From Collinsella aerofaciens (GTDB taxonomy: Bacteria; Actinomycetota; Coriobacteriia; Coriobacteriales; Coriobacteriaceae), in NCBI RefSeq assembly GCF_028209625.1, contig NZ_JAQLDU010000016.1, forward strand, positions 1 to 47,708: 47,708 nt of DNA, written 5' to 3'. The notes under the pieces are model-generated. The model was not told the DNA's origin, ran no database searches, and saw nothing but the letters and a program-made list of their open reading frames with translations. Position 1 is the first letter of the stretch. Every line of letters begins with the position of its first letter. Below, one piece after another: positions 24,334-32,515 of this stretch. Made by a program: the position numbers and the translations under genes.

Positions 24334-25533
24334 CTAGATAAGGTTCTTGCCAGACACCTTATCGAAGAGATGGGTCGCGTTCTTCTCGAACTTGAACCAG
24401 ATGGGGTCGCCCGCCTTGAGCGCACCCTTGGCCTCCAGATCTACGACAGGGATGATCAGGACAAACTGACCGTCGGGAGCGGTCACGTGGACATGCTCGG
24501 TCGAACCCATGAGCTCGGTCACCTCGACGGTGCCCTGAAGCGCGCCCTCCTCGTCCTTGTCGGCAAGCAGAATCTGCTCGGGGCGCACGCCGGCCGTGAT
24601 CTCCTTCATGTCGCCGCCGCCCCAGTTAAGAGCAAGCTGAGCGCAGGTCTCGGGGGCGAGCGCCACGTTCATATCCTCGGTCTTGACGGTGAAGCCGTTG
24701 CCCGAGCGCACCAGCTGGGCATCGAAGAAGTTCATCTGCGGCACGCCGATGAAGCCGGCGACGAAGATGTTCGCGGGGTGGTTGAAGACCTCCTGCGGCG
24801 TGGCGATCTGCTGGACAACACCGTCCTTCATGACCACAATACGGTCACCGAGGGTCATGGCCTCGGTCTGGTCGTGGGTGACGTAGATGAACGTGCCCTT
24901 GATCTCGTGGCGCAGCTTGATGAGCTCGGCACGCATCTGGTTACGCAGCTTGGCGTCCAGGTTGGACAGCGGCTCGTCCATCAGGAAGACCTTAGGATCA
25001 CGCACGATGGCACGGCCGATGGCGACGCGCTGACGCTGGCCGCCCGAAAGCGCCTTGGGCTTACGGTCGAGGTACTCGGTGATACCCAAGATCTCGGCGG
25101 CGGAGCGAACCTTGCGGTCGATCTCGTCCTTGGGGACCTTCTTGAGCTCAAGCGTAAACGCCATGTTCTCGTACACCGTCATATTGGGGTACAGAGCATA
25201 GCTCTGGAACACCATGGCAATGTCGCGGTCCTTGGGCGCCACGTCGTTGACGCGCTTGCCGTCGATGAGCACGTCGCCCGAAGTAATGTCCTCCAGGCCG
25301 GCAACCATGCGCATCGTCGTGGACTTACCGCAGCCAGAGGGGCCAACGAGGACGATGAACTCCTGGTCGTGAACGGTGAGGTTGAAGTCCTCTACAGCGA
25401 GCACGCCGTCCTCGGTAACCTTGAGGTTGTGCTTCTTCTCCTCGGTCTTCTTCTTTTTGCCAAAGAAGCCCTTCTTTTTGGACTCGTTGTTGGGATACAC
25501 CTTCTGAACATGTTTGAGAACGATCTCGGCCAT
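24334..25533 (-). CDS. Carbohydrate ABC transporter ATP-binding subunit (MalK/MsmK/UgpC type)
   Basis: 399 residues. Walker A is GPSGCGKSTTMRM, the signature LSGGQRQRVAIGRAI, Walker B/D-loop VFLMDEPLSNLDAKLR, switch His in YVTHDQTEAM. A C-terminal TOBE/OB regulatory domain follows (AGVRPEQILLADKD). Oddly, about 25 lysine- and glutamate-rich residues (SKKKGFFGKKKKTEEKKHNL) interrupt the N-terminal beta strands, where MalK proteins normally run straight from YPNN to AVEDFNL. The start ATG at 25533 is close to AAAGGTAAAGAC. It energises import through the two permeases encoded just upstream. Confidence 0.94.
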   Translation of the reverse strand: MAEIVLKHVQKVYPNNESKKKGFFGKKKKTEEKKHNLKVTEDGVLAVEDFNLTVHDQEFIVLVGPSGCGKSTTMRMVAGLEDITSGDVLIDGKRVNDVAPKDRDIAMVFQSYALYPNMTVYENMAFTLELKKVPKDEIDRKVRSAAEILGITEYLDRKPKALSGGQRQRVAIGRAIVRDPKVFLMDEPLSNLDAKLRNQMRAELIKLRHEIKGTFIYVTHDQTEAMTLGDRIVVMKDGVVQQIATPQEVFNHPANIFVAGFIGVPQMNFFDAQLVRSGNGFTVKTEDMNVALAPETCAQLALNWGGGDMKEITAGVRPEQILLADKDEEGALQGTVEVTELMGSTEHVHVTAPDGQFVLIIPVVDLEAKGALKAGDPIWFKFEKNATHLFDKVSGKNLI

Positions 25534-25601
25534 GTCTTTACCTTTCGATATGCGGCGCCACGCCGAAGGGCGCCGCAGAAACTTGCAAAACAGCTACGGC
25601 A

Positions 25602-26441
25602 TCAGCCCTTGACGGCACCTGCCACCACGCCGTCGATGATGTACTTCTGGCAGAAGATGTACATGATGACGATGGGGACAACGACCATCATGATGCAGGC
25701 CATCATGGGGCCGAGCTCGACGTGGCCATAGCCGCCACGGAAGTACTGGATCAAGATAGGAATGGTCTTGTACTTGGTGGAGTCGAGGGTGAGGTAGGGC
25801 AGCAGGTAGTCGTTCCAGACCCACATGGTCTCGAGGATGCCAACCGAAAGATAGGTGGGCTTCATGATGGGAAGGACAATCTTAAAGAACACCTGGACCG
25901 GGTTGCAGCCGTCGATCATGGCCGCCTCCTCAATCTCGAGCGGGATGTTCTTTACAAAGCCGGCGAACATAAAGACCGCCAGGCCCGCGCCAAAGCCCAG
26001 ATAGATAAAGCAGATGTTGAACGGCGTGTTAAAGCCGATGCGGTCCGCCAAATTGGACAGCGTGAACATCAGCATCTGGAACGGCACGACCATCGAGAAC
26101 ACGAACAGGTAATAGAAGAAGTTCGAGATCTTGTTATTGACGCGCACCACGTACCAGGCGCACATGGAGCAGCACACCAAGATCAGCACGACCGACGTGA
26201 CCGTGATGATGAGCGAATACATAAACGCCGAGGCAAAGCCCTGCTCGTTTAAGGCGTGCACATAGTTTGCAAAGCCGTTGAACGTCTCGGGCGTGAGCAG
26301 ATCGAACGCCGTGGTGGTGCTGATTGCGGTCCCCTTCTTAAAGGAATTGAGCGCAATCATGAACACGGGGTAGATCCACGCGAGCGACAGAATCGTAAAG
26401 AAAATCGAGAGCGCGCGGTTGATAGCCTTATCGCGTTTCAT
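25602..26441 (-). CDS. Sugar ABC transporter permease, MalG type
   Basis: 279-residue inner-membrane protein with six predicted helices. The EAA loop EIEEAAMIDGCNPVQVFFKI (~residue 190) is the site that docks with the ATPase. The C-terminus ends in the short basic/glycine tail VVAGAVKG typical of MalG-like proteins. The start ATG at 26441 overlaps the last base of the upstream permease gene, so translation is coupled. With its partner it should form the maltodextrin-type translocation channel; the substrate assignment rests on the neighbouring glucan enzymes. Confidence 0.93.
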   Translation of the reverse strand: MKRDKAINRALSIFFTILSLAWIYPVFMIALNSFKKGTAISTTTAFDLLTPETFNGFANYVHALNEQGFASAFMYSLIITVTSVVLILVCCSMCAWYVVRVNNKISNFFYYLFVFSMVVPFQMLMFTLSNLADRIGFNTPFNICFIYLGFGAGLAVFMFAGFVKNIPLEIEEAAMIDGCNPVQVFFKIVLPIMKPTYLSVGILETMWVWNDYLLPYLTLDSTKYKTIPILIQYFRGGYGHVELGPMMACIMMVVVPIVIMYIFCQKYIIDGVVAGAVKG

Positions 26442-27295
26442 TACTGCTGCACCTCCTTGGACCTCGTGGCCTTAAGCTGGATCATGGAAATAGCGACAAC
26501 CAGGATGCAGAAGATGACTGCCTTGGCCTGGCCAATGCCCTGCCATGCGATGCCGGCGCGCGAATAGAACGTGTTGTAGATGTTCAGGGCGAGCATCTCG
26601 GTGGAGTGCGCGGGGGCGCCACCGGTAAGAGCGAGGTTCTGGTCGAACAGCTTAAAGCCGTTTGTGATGGACAGGAACAGGCAGATGGTGATCGTCGGCA
26701 TCAGGTTGGGAATCTTAACCTTCCAAAACGTCTGCCATGCCGTGGCACCGTCAACCTTGGCGGCCTCGATGTAGTCGGACGGAATGGACTGCAGACCAGC
26801 GATGTAGATGATCATCATGTAGCCGACCTGTTGCCACAGGGTCAGGATGATAAGGCCCCAGAAGCCAGCGGCGGAGTTGAGGGCGATAAGCTGGGCACCC
26901 ACGTTGGAGAGCAGGCAGTTGATCAGAATCTGCCAAATGTAACCCAGTACAATGCCGCCAATCAGGTTAGGCATAAAGAAAATCGTACGGAAGATGTTGG
27001 TGCCCTTGAGCGCCTTGCGAGTGAGCGCCTGCGCAATGGCCAGCGCGATCACGTTGATGAGCACCGTCGACAGGAAGGCAAACGCCACGGTAAAGAAGAA
27101 CGACGTGGAGAACTGCGGATCGGACAGCGCGCGCACGTAGTTCTCGATACCGACAAAGTGCGCGTTATTGATGGTAATAAACTGGCAGAACGAGAGATAG
27201 AAACCCTGGATAAAGGGAATCACGAACCCGATCATAAACGCCAGGCACGTGGGCAGCATAAAGAGCGGCCACCAGCGCTTGAGTGCTTTGCCCAT
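26441..27295 (-). CDS. Sugar ABC transporter permease, MalF type
   Basis: 284-residue membrane protein with about six helices. The N-terminus WWPLFMLPTCLAFMIGFVIP and the EAA loop YIEAAKVDGATAWQTFWKVK (~residue 180) mark it as the MalF/UgpA-type subunit, here without MalF's large periplasmic loop. The start ATG at 27295 follows AAAGGACCCTTCT. A GC-rich hairpin separates it from the binding-protein gene. Confidence 0.93.
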   Translation of the reverse strand: MGKALKRWWPLFMLPTCLAFMIGFVIPFIQGFYLSFCQFITINNAHFVGIENYVRALSDPQFSTSFFFTVAFAFLSTVLINVIALAIAQALTRKALKGTNIFRTIFFMPNLIGGIVLGYIWQILINCLLSNVGAQLIALNSAAGFWGLIILTLWQQVGYMMIIYIAGLQSIPSDYIEAAKVDGATAWQTFWKVKIPNLMPTITICLFLSITNGFKLFDQNLALTGGAPAHSTEMLALNIYNTFYSRAGIAWQGIGQAKAVIFCILVVAISMIQLKATRSKEVQQ

Positions 27296-27315
27296 AGAAG
27301 GGTCCTTTCAATATG

Positions 27316-27351
27316 CAGGGGGCGGGCAAACCTACGTCTGCCCGCCCCCTG
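27316..27351 (-). terminator. Intercistronic hairpin after the binding-protein gene
   Basis: A 13-bp GC-rich inverted repeat (27316-27328 with 27339-27351). Without a T-run it is likely an mRNA 3'-end protector or partial terminator giving more binding protein than permease, as known for malE-malF. Confidence 0.6.
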
Positions 27352-27382
27352 TCGCTAATCAGATAGCTTGGGCAGCAACTGC

Positions 27383-28699
27383 TTACTCGGAAGCAGCCTT
27401 CTCGGTCTTCCAGCCATCGACGAAGGCGTTCTTGACGCCGTCCCACTTGGTGTTGTCGGCAGCATAAGCGATGAGAGCCTGCTTGAGGTTCTTCTTCCAC
27501 TCCTCGGAGGGGATGTAAACGAAGTCCCAAGCGACGGTCTTCTTGCCGTCCTTGGCCATAGCAACGGCCTGCTGAGAGAAGACGTTGGTGGTCTCCTTAG
27601 CGCTCTTGAACGGGGCGGTCAGACCCATCTTGTCAGCGATGATGCTGGTGGCGGTGTCAGAAGTGACGCACCAATACATGAAGTCCTCGGTGGCCTTCTG
27701 GGCATCCTCGGAAGCCTGGGAGCTGACGCACCAGTAGTTCTCGCCGCCGGAGCACAGGCCCTGGTTCTCCTCGCCGTCGACGCCGATGTAGATCGGCAGC
27801 ATGCCGAGCTGGTCGTCGGTCATACCGGCCTTGGTGAGGTCGGCGTAGGCCCAAGAGCCGTTCTGATAGAAGACGGCCTTGCCGGTTGCGAACTCGTTGG
27901 TGGCGTCGTCACCGGTCTTGGAGGCGAGCTGCGAAGGATCGCAGGTGGAGTCGGTGATGTACAGGTCGAAGATCTGCTTAAAGTTGTCGAGATACTCGCC
28001 CTTGATCTCGTCGTCCTCCTGATTGTGCTCCTTCTCGAACTCGTAGTAGAGCGGGAGGTTGGCGAGGTGCGTGGTGTAGCGCCAGCTGGAGGAGTCATCC
28101 ATACCGGCGGAAGTGAAGGCACCGTCAACGCCGAGCTCGTCCTTGCGGGCCTGGATGTCATCGGCGCAAGCCTTCAGCTTGTCGAAGGAGTTGATGTCCT
28201 CGGCCTTGTAGCCGGCCTTCTCGAGGAGCTCCTTGTTGTAAATGATGCCGTAGCTCTCCTGAACCCAGTCGATACCCAGATCCTTGCCGTCGGACTGCAG
28301 CGCCAGGGAGTCGTCGATGAGCTCGCCGCGGAGCTTGGTGTCGGAAAGATCGGCGCAGTAGTCCTTCCAGTTCTTAAGGCCGGTGGGGCCGTTGACCTGG
28401 AACAGCGTCGGAGCGGAGCTCTTGGACATCTCGGACTTGAGCTTCTCCTCGTAGGTGTTGGAGGCGGCGGTCACGATCTTGACCTCGACGCCCTTCTCCT
28501 TCTTGTACGCCTTGGCGATCTCCTTCCACTCCTTGTCGACCTCGGGCTTGAACTGGAGGAAGTAGACCTCGGCAGCGTCACCAGAAGCAGAGGAGCCAGA
28601 GCCGGCAGAACCACCGCAGCCCACGAGGCCCAGACCAAGAACCGCAGCCGCGGAACCAGCAAAGCCCAGGAACTGCCTTCTGCTCATTTCGTTCTTCAT
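27383..28699 (-). CDS. Sugar ABC transporter substrate-binding lipoprotein
   Basis: 438 residues. The N-terminus carries a twin-arginine-like motif (SRRQFLGFAG) and a lipobox LVGC, so the protein is probably exported (possibly by Tat) and lipid-anchored at about Cys28. A Gly/Ser-rich linker follows, then a MalE-type fold (ESYGIIYNKELLEKAGY, a typical hinge-proximal segment; FATGKAVFYQNGSWAY). The start ATG at 28699 follows AAAGGGTGG; upstream in-frame sequence is the promoter region. It is the first gene of the ABC operon and binds the imported sugar, probably maltose or maltodextrins given malQ/glgP. Confidence 0.93.
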   Translation of the reverse strand: MKNEMSRRQFLGFAGSAAAVLGLGLVGCGGSAGSGSSASGDAAEVYFLQFKPEVDKEWKEIAKAYKKEKGVEVKIVTAASNTYEEKLKSEMSKSSAPTLFQVNGPTGLKNWKDYCADLSDTKLRGELIDDSLALQSDGKDLGIDWVQESYGIIYNKELLEKAGYKAEDINSFDKLKACADDIQARKDELGVDGAFTSAGMDDSSSWRYTTHLANLPLYYEFEKEHNQEDDEIKGEYLDNFKQIFDLYITDSTCDPSQLASKTGDDATNEFATGKAVFYQNGSWAYADLTKAGMTDDQLGMLPIYIGVDGEENQGLCSGGENYWCVSSQASEDAQKATEDFMYWCVTSDTATSIIADKMGLTAPFKSAKETTNVFSQQAVAMAKDGKKTVAWDFVYIPSEEWKKNLKQALIAYAADNTKWDGVKNAFVDGWKTEKAASE

Positions 28700-28781
28700 T
28701 ACAATCCACCCTTTCACACCGTGGCGGCACCCTTTGCCGCCGCCTTCGGAGATTGGCTCGGGGACTTTGCCCCTTTTGCTG

Positions 28782-28894
28782 ACTTGTACAATACGCCATT
28801 TGGCTAGTTGTTTGAACAAGTATTACTAGAGCGGTAGAAAAACTTCGGTGAACGGTAATTTCGACTTGATACTTGACAAGTTTTGTATAAACAA
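28782..28894 (-). promoter_or_regulatory. ABC-operon promoter with several TTGTTTAAAC-type boxes
   Basis: -10 TATTGT (28788-28793). The upstream element ACCGTTCACCGA (28845-28856) ends 51 bp before it. Operator-like palindromes: TTGTACAA (28784-28791, overlapping the -10), TTGTTTGAACAA (28808-28819), ACTTGACAAGT (28871-28881) and TTGTATAAACAA (28883-28894). The gene-free stretch 28700-29005 thus holds promoter, operators and the terminator of the GntR gene. Confidence 0.6.
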
Positions 28895-28916
28895 TTATTT
28901 GTTATCGAATGCAGAG

Positions 28917-28963
28917 AAAACGCCCGGTCAAGCCGATGCATCGTCGGTTTGACCGGGCGTTTT
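28917..28963 (-). terminator. Terminator of the TreR-like regulator gene
   Basis: AAAACGCCCGGTCAA (28917-28931) pairs perfectly with TTGACCGGGCGTTTT (28949-28963), then TCTC on the minus strand. It separates the regulator from the ABC-operon promoter. Confidence 0.9.
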
Positions 28964-29005
28964 CGCTTTGAGGGCATGAGTCTCGTCAGGCTGCGAGCTA
29001 GCCGG

Positions 29006-29725
29006 CTATCGCTTGGAATTGACGCGGTAATGGAAGATCTCGGGGTGTGTACGGGCATGCGTGACCTCGAACAAGATGCCGTCCGAGGTGTACGACTGGC
29101 TCTCCATAACGGCGACGCAGTTGTACTTGCCGAGGTCCAGATAGCTGCAGTCTTCATCGTTGGCGAGCTCGACACTCACCGTACGACGGCTCGCCATCAC
29201 TTTGACGCCGCGCTTGTGCTCCAGATAGCCGTAGATAGAATCCGCCGCGATCTCGGGGGTCAGGCCCTTGGCGATCGACGCCAAAAAGTAGCCATGGTCC
29301 ACTTGGCGCGCGCTGCCGTTGAGGCTTCGGACACGCACTACGCGAATCAGCTCCTCGCCCACCTTAAAGCCCAGGCGACGTGAGAGTTGCTCAGTGCAAA
29401 TCAAATGTTCAAAAGACTTGACCTCGGTCGATGCGACGGCATTGTTGCGTTTTGCGAACTCGCCAAACGACTCAACCTCTTCGAGTGCGCCCAGCATGTC
29501 GGTTTCGCCCTTAAGCCAAATAACGCGCACGCCCTTACCGTGTATAGGCTGCACAAACATCTGGTCGGCCAGCATGCTCAAGGCGCGTCGAACGGTATTG
29601 CGCGTGCAGCCAAACTCCGCGGTCAGCTCGGCTTCGGTTGGCAGCATCTCCTGAAACGCATAGGTCCCGTTGATGATGCGCGAACGGATCTCGCGGTAGA
29701 TTCCTTCGTAAATCGCTTTTGGCAT
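29006..29725 (-). CDS. GntR-family regulator, TreR-like
   Basis: 239 residues. The winged helix QEMLPTEAELTAEFGCTRNT followed by VRRALSMLADQMFVQPIHGK (~25-65) and a UTRA domain (RQVDHGYFLASIAKGLTPEI) resemble Bacillus TreR over the whole length, as I recall that sequence. TreR senses trehalose-6-P; here the surrounding genes suggest an alpha-glucoside phosphate. The start ATG at 29725 follows AGAGGTGAAATC. It is divergent from the PTS-HAD gene and upstream of the ABC operon. TTGTTTAAAC boxes at all these promoters and at malQ are its probable operators. Confidence 0.88.
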   Translation of the reverse strand: MPKAIYEGIYREIRSRIINGTYAFQEMLPTEAELTAEFGCTRNTVRRALSMLADQMFVQPIHGKGVRVIWLKGETDMLGALEEVESFGEFAKRNNAVASTEVKSFEHLICTEQLSRRLGFKVGEELIRVVRVRSLNGSARQVDHGYFLASIAKGLTPEIAADSIYGYLEHKRGVKVMASRRTVSVELANDEDCSYLDLGKYNCVAVMESQSYTSDGILFEVTHARTHPEIFHYRVNSKR

Positions 29726-29758
29726 GATTTCACCTCTAATGAATATGTATGGCTAGGC

Positions 29759-29909
29759 ACGATAGCATTTCTTAAAGTTGTTTAAACCGATTATCGGTAA
29801 AGCACGGATTATTTACCGTCGACGGTTCCCCCGAAACCCAAATCGGACCGAATCAAAACCGTCAATGCGGCAAGCAGCCAGTCCTCTACAATGAGTTCAT
29901 TGTTTAAAC
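29759..29909. promoter_or_regulatory. Divergent promoters of the TreR-like gene and the PTS-HAD gene
   Basis: The minus-strand -10 (TATCGT, 29759-29764) lies 50 bp from the perfect palindrome ACCGTCGACGGT (29815-29826). The plus-strand -10 (TACAAT, 29887-29892) lies 60 bp away on the other side, one helical turn further. TTGTTTAAAC boxes are at 29778-29787 (upstream of the minus -10) and 29900-29909 (just downstream of the plus -10). Both -35 regions are poor. One activator dimer between the two could serve both promoters. Confidence 0.6.
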
Positions 29910-29949
29910 GTTCTTGCTCGCACAGCATGTTGCATCCGAAAGGCATATT

Positions 29950-32400
29950 ATGCTGCAGAAAATCCAACGTTTTGGCGGAGCCATGTTCGCGCCCGCCATG
30001 CTGTTTTCTATATCAGGCCTCATGGTCGGCATCTCCGCCCTCGCAACGACCGTGGATATCGTCGGCGACCTCGCCGTATACGGAACCCCCTGGTACGTTT
30101 TCTGGACTATCATTCAGCGCGGCTCGTGGACGGTCTTTAAGCGCCTTCCACTCCTTTTTGCCGTAGCGCTGCCTATCGGCCTTGCCCAAAAGCAACCGGC
30201 ACGCTGCTGCCTCGAGGCGCTCGTAGCCTATTTTGCCTACTGTTTCTTTTTGAGCGAGATCATTAAGCTGAGCGGAGACAACCTTGGGCTTAAGTACCCG
30301 TCGTTTTTGACCTCCGCTAGCGGCATCACCGTCATCGACGGCATCAAGACGCTCGACACCGGCATTATCGGCCCGCTGGCGGTGTCGGCAACCGTCGTCG
30401 CGATCCATGACCGCTTCTACGATGCCAAGGTTCCCGATTGGCTCGGCACCTTCTCGGGTTCCTCGCTGGTCTACCTCATCAGCTTTTTTGCCGTGTTTGC
30501 CCTTGCCGCCATCTCGGCCGCCATCGTGCCTTTCGCATACGCTGTGACCGAAACGCTGCGCCACGCACTTGCGGGCGTCGGCCCCTTCGGCGTGGGCATC
30601 TTTGTGTTTTTGGAGCGAGCGCTCGAGCCCATGGGGCTGCACCATCTGCTCTATATGCCCATCTATTACGACAATCTGGTCATTCACGACGGTATTTACG
30701 CCACGTGGACCAACCTGCTCCCCATTCTCTCCCATAGCACGCGCCCTTTAAATGAACTTGCGCCCTGGGCAGGTTTTACCGCCACCGGCTGGGGCAAGCT
30801 CTTTGGCCTTCCCGCCATCGCGGCAGCATTCTATTTCACCGCCAAACCCGAACGCCGCGCCGGCCTTAAGGTCATCCTTTTGCCCGCCATCGTCGCCTCG
30901 GTGGTCTGCGGCGTCACCGAGCCGCTCGAGTTTCTCTTTATGTTCACCTATCCCGGACTCTTTTTGCTCTACGCCGTCCTGTCCTCCTGCCTTGCCATGA
31001 CCATGAACTTCTTTGGCATCGTCGGCATCTTCTCGGGCGGTCTCATGGAAATGACGGCCTTCAACTTCATCCCACTCATGCGAATGCATGCCGGCTCCTA
31101 CCTTTTGGCGCTCGGTATCGGTCTGATGTTTAGCGCTGTCTTTTTTCTGGTCTTCCGGGGCCTCATTCTGGCTTTCGACCTAAAAACCCCAGGCCGCGAG
31201 GATCATATCGCCAGCGATGCGGCGCTCGCACGTCTGACGGGAAAAAGCTCTGCCAAAGAAGGCGCGGCCCAAAACGGCACCGACAACCAATCATCCCAAG
31301 ATCATCTGCTTGCTGAGCAAGTCGTTGCGCTCTTGGGTGGCGTTAGCAATATTGTAGGAGCGACCAATTGCGCCACGCGTCTGCGCGTTGAGGTCGCAGA
31401 ACCTTCCGTTGTCGCAGACAACGCAGCCTTCGTCGCGGCGGGCGCCAAGGGCCTCATCATTACGGGCAAGACCGCCCAGGTGATTATTGGCATCTCCGTT
31501 CCCCGCGTTAAAGAGCATTTTGACCAGATCATGGGCCTCGAGCCGGGATTTGTGCCCACCACCTCGGCCTCCCCTGCCGCCAGCGCAGCCCATAAGCGCG
31601 GCGATATCTGCTTCTTCGATATCGACGGAACACTCGCCTGGCAAGACCCTCGAGTGGCACAAGAGCTTCCCGAGAGCGAGCGAGACCTCTCCCCCTATCC
31701 CAATGAAGCGGTCTCGCAAGCCATCCGTGATTTTGTCGCCAAGGGCAATATGGCGTTTATCTGCACAGGGCGCACGCTGAGCTGCATCCATCCAAAGCTG
31801 CTCGAGCTGCCCTGGACCGGCATCGTCTGCCTCGCGGGTGGCTATGTCGAACTTGAGGGACACGTGATTCGCGATTTGGCGATGACGCCCGGCATGCTGC
31901 AGCGCCTTGCTCCCATTCTTGAGCAATCGGACGAAGTGATTCGTTTTGAGGGACTCAATGGCGTCGTTCGCATGAGTGCCGATGCGCCCGACGCCCCGGG
32001 ATACGCCCGCACCGTGGGCGATGCAATTACGCAGCTGCAACATTACAGCGCCTACAAGATCTTAATGTCCACGTCGCTTGCCAACCGCATCGCTCAGGAT
32101 CAAGCGTTTGAGCCGCTGCTCTGCTTTAACGAGCTCGAGCTCGAAGTGACCGAGATTTCGCCTCGCGAATGCACCAAGCGCGAGGGTATCCAGTCCGTAC
32201 TCGACGCCCTCGATCCCCACCACGGAACCGTATACGGCATCGGCGACGCCAGCAATGACGTCTCGCTGATGAACGCCGTCGACGTTGGCATCGCCATGGG
32301 CAACGCGCCGGACTTCCTCAAGGAAAAGGCCGACTATGTCACCGACAGCATCGACCACGACGGCGTCGTCACCGCGCTCGAACACTTTGGGCTTATCTAG
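29950..32400 (+). CDS. PTS EIICB (glucose/maltose type) fused to a HAD/Cof-type phosphatase
   Basis: 816 residues in three parts. Residues ~1-435: EIIC of the glucose/maltose superfamily with about ten helices (RFGGAMFAPAMLFSISGLMV; the GVTEPLEFLFMF signature). Residues ~450-545: EIIB with the phosphocysteine motif VGATNCATRLRVEV. Residues ~553-816: a Cof-type HAD hydrolase with ICFFDIDGTLAW (nucleophile Asp), FICTGRT, and GIGDASNDVSLMNAVDVGIA. No EIIA domain, so a separate EIIA is needed. Suggested role: phosphorylate a glucoside during import, then dephosphorylate it so that MalQ/GlgP can use it. The start ATG at 29950 follows AAAGG. Confidence 0.9.
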   Translation: MLQKIQRFGGAMFAPAMLFSISGLMVGISALATTVDIVGDLAVYGTPWYVFWTIIQRGSWTVFKRLPLLFAVALPIGLAQKQPARCCLEALVAYFAYCFFLSEIIKLSGDNLGLKYPSFLTSASGITVIDGIKTLDTGIIGPLAVSATVVAIHDRFYDAKVPDWLGTFSGSSLVYLISFFAVFALAAISAAIVPFAYAVTETLRHALAGVGPFGVGIFVFLERALEPMGLHHLLYMPIYYDNLVIHDGIYATWTNLLPILSHSTRPLNELAPWAGFTATGWGKLFGLPAIAAAFYFTAKPERRAGLKVILLPAIVASVVCGVTEPLEFLFMFTYPGLFLLYAVLSSCLAMTMNFFGIVGIFSGGLMEMTAFNFIPLMRMHAGSYLLALGIGLMFSAVFFLVFRGLILAFDLKTPGREDHIASDAALARLTGKSSAKEGAAQNGTDNQSSQDHLLAEQVVALLGGVSNIVGATNCATRLRVEVAEPSVVADNAAFVAAGAKGLIITGKTAQVIIGISVPRVKEHFDQIMGLEPGFVPTTSASPAASAAHKRGDICFFDIDGTLAWQDPRVAQELPESERDLSPYPNEAVSQAIRDFVAKGNMAFICTGRTLSCIHPKLLELPWTGIVCLAGGYVELEGHVIRDLAMTPGMLQRLAPILEQSDEVIRFEGLNGVVRMSADAPDAPGYARTVGDAITQLQHYSAYKILMSTSLANRIAQDQAFEPLLCFNELELEVTEISPRECTKREGIQSVLDALDPHHGTVYGIGDASNDVSLMNAVDVGIAMGNAPDFLKEKADYVTDSIDHDGVVTALEHFGLI

Positions 32401-32515
32401 CCAAGCCCCTACCGCACTTGCGGCCGCATGGACCAATCGTCTTCAACCGCCGCGCTCGACGCCCTAATGTGGCAATATGTTGTCTGCATAATGCAACGAT
32501 GCAACCTATCAAAGA

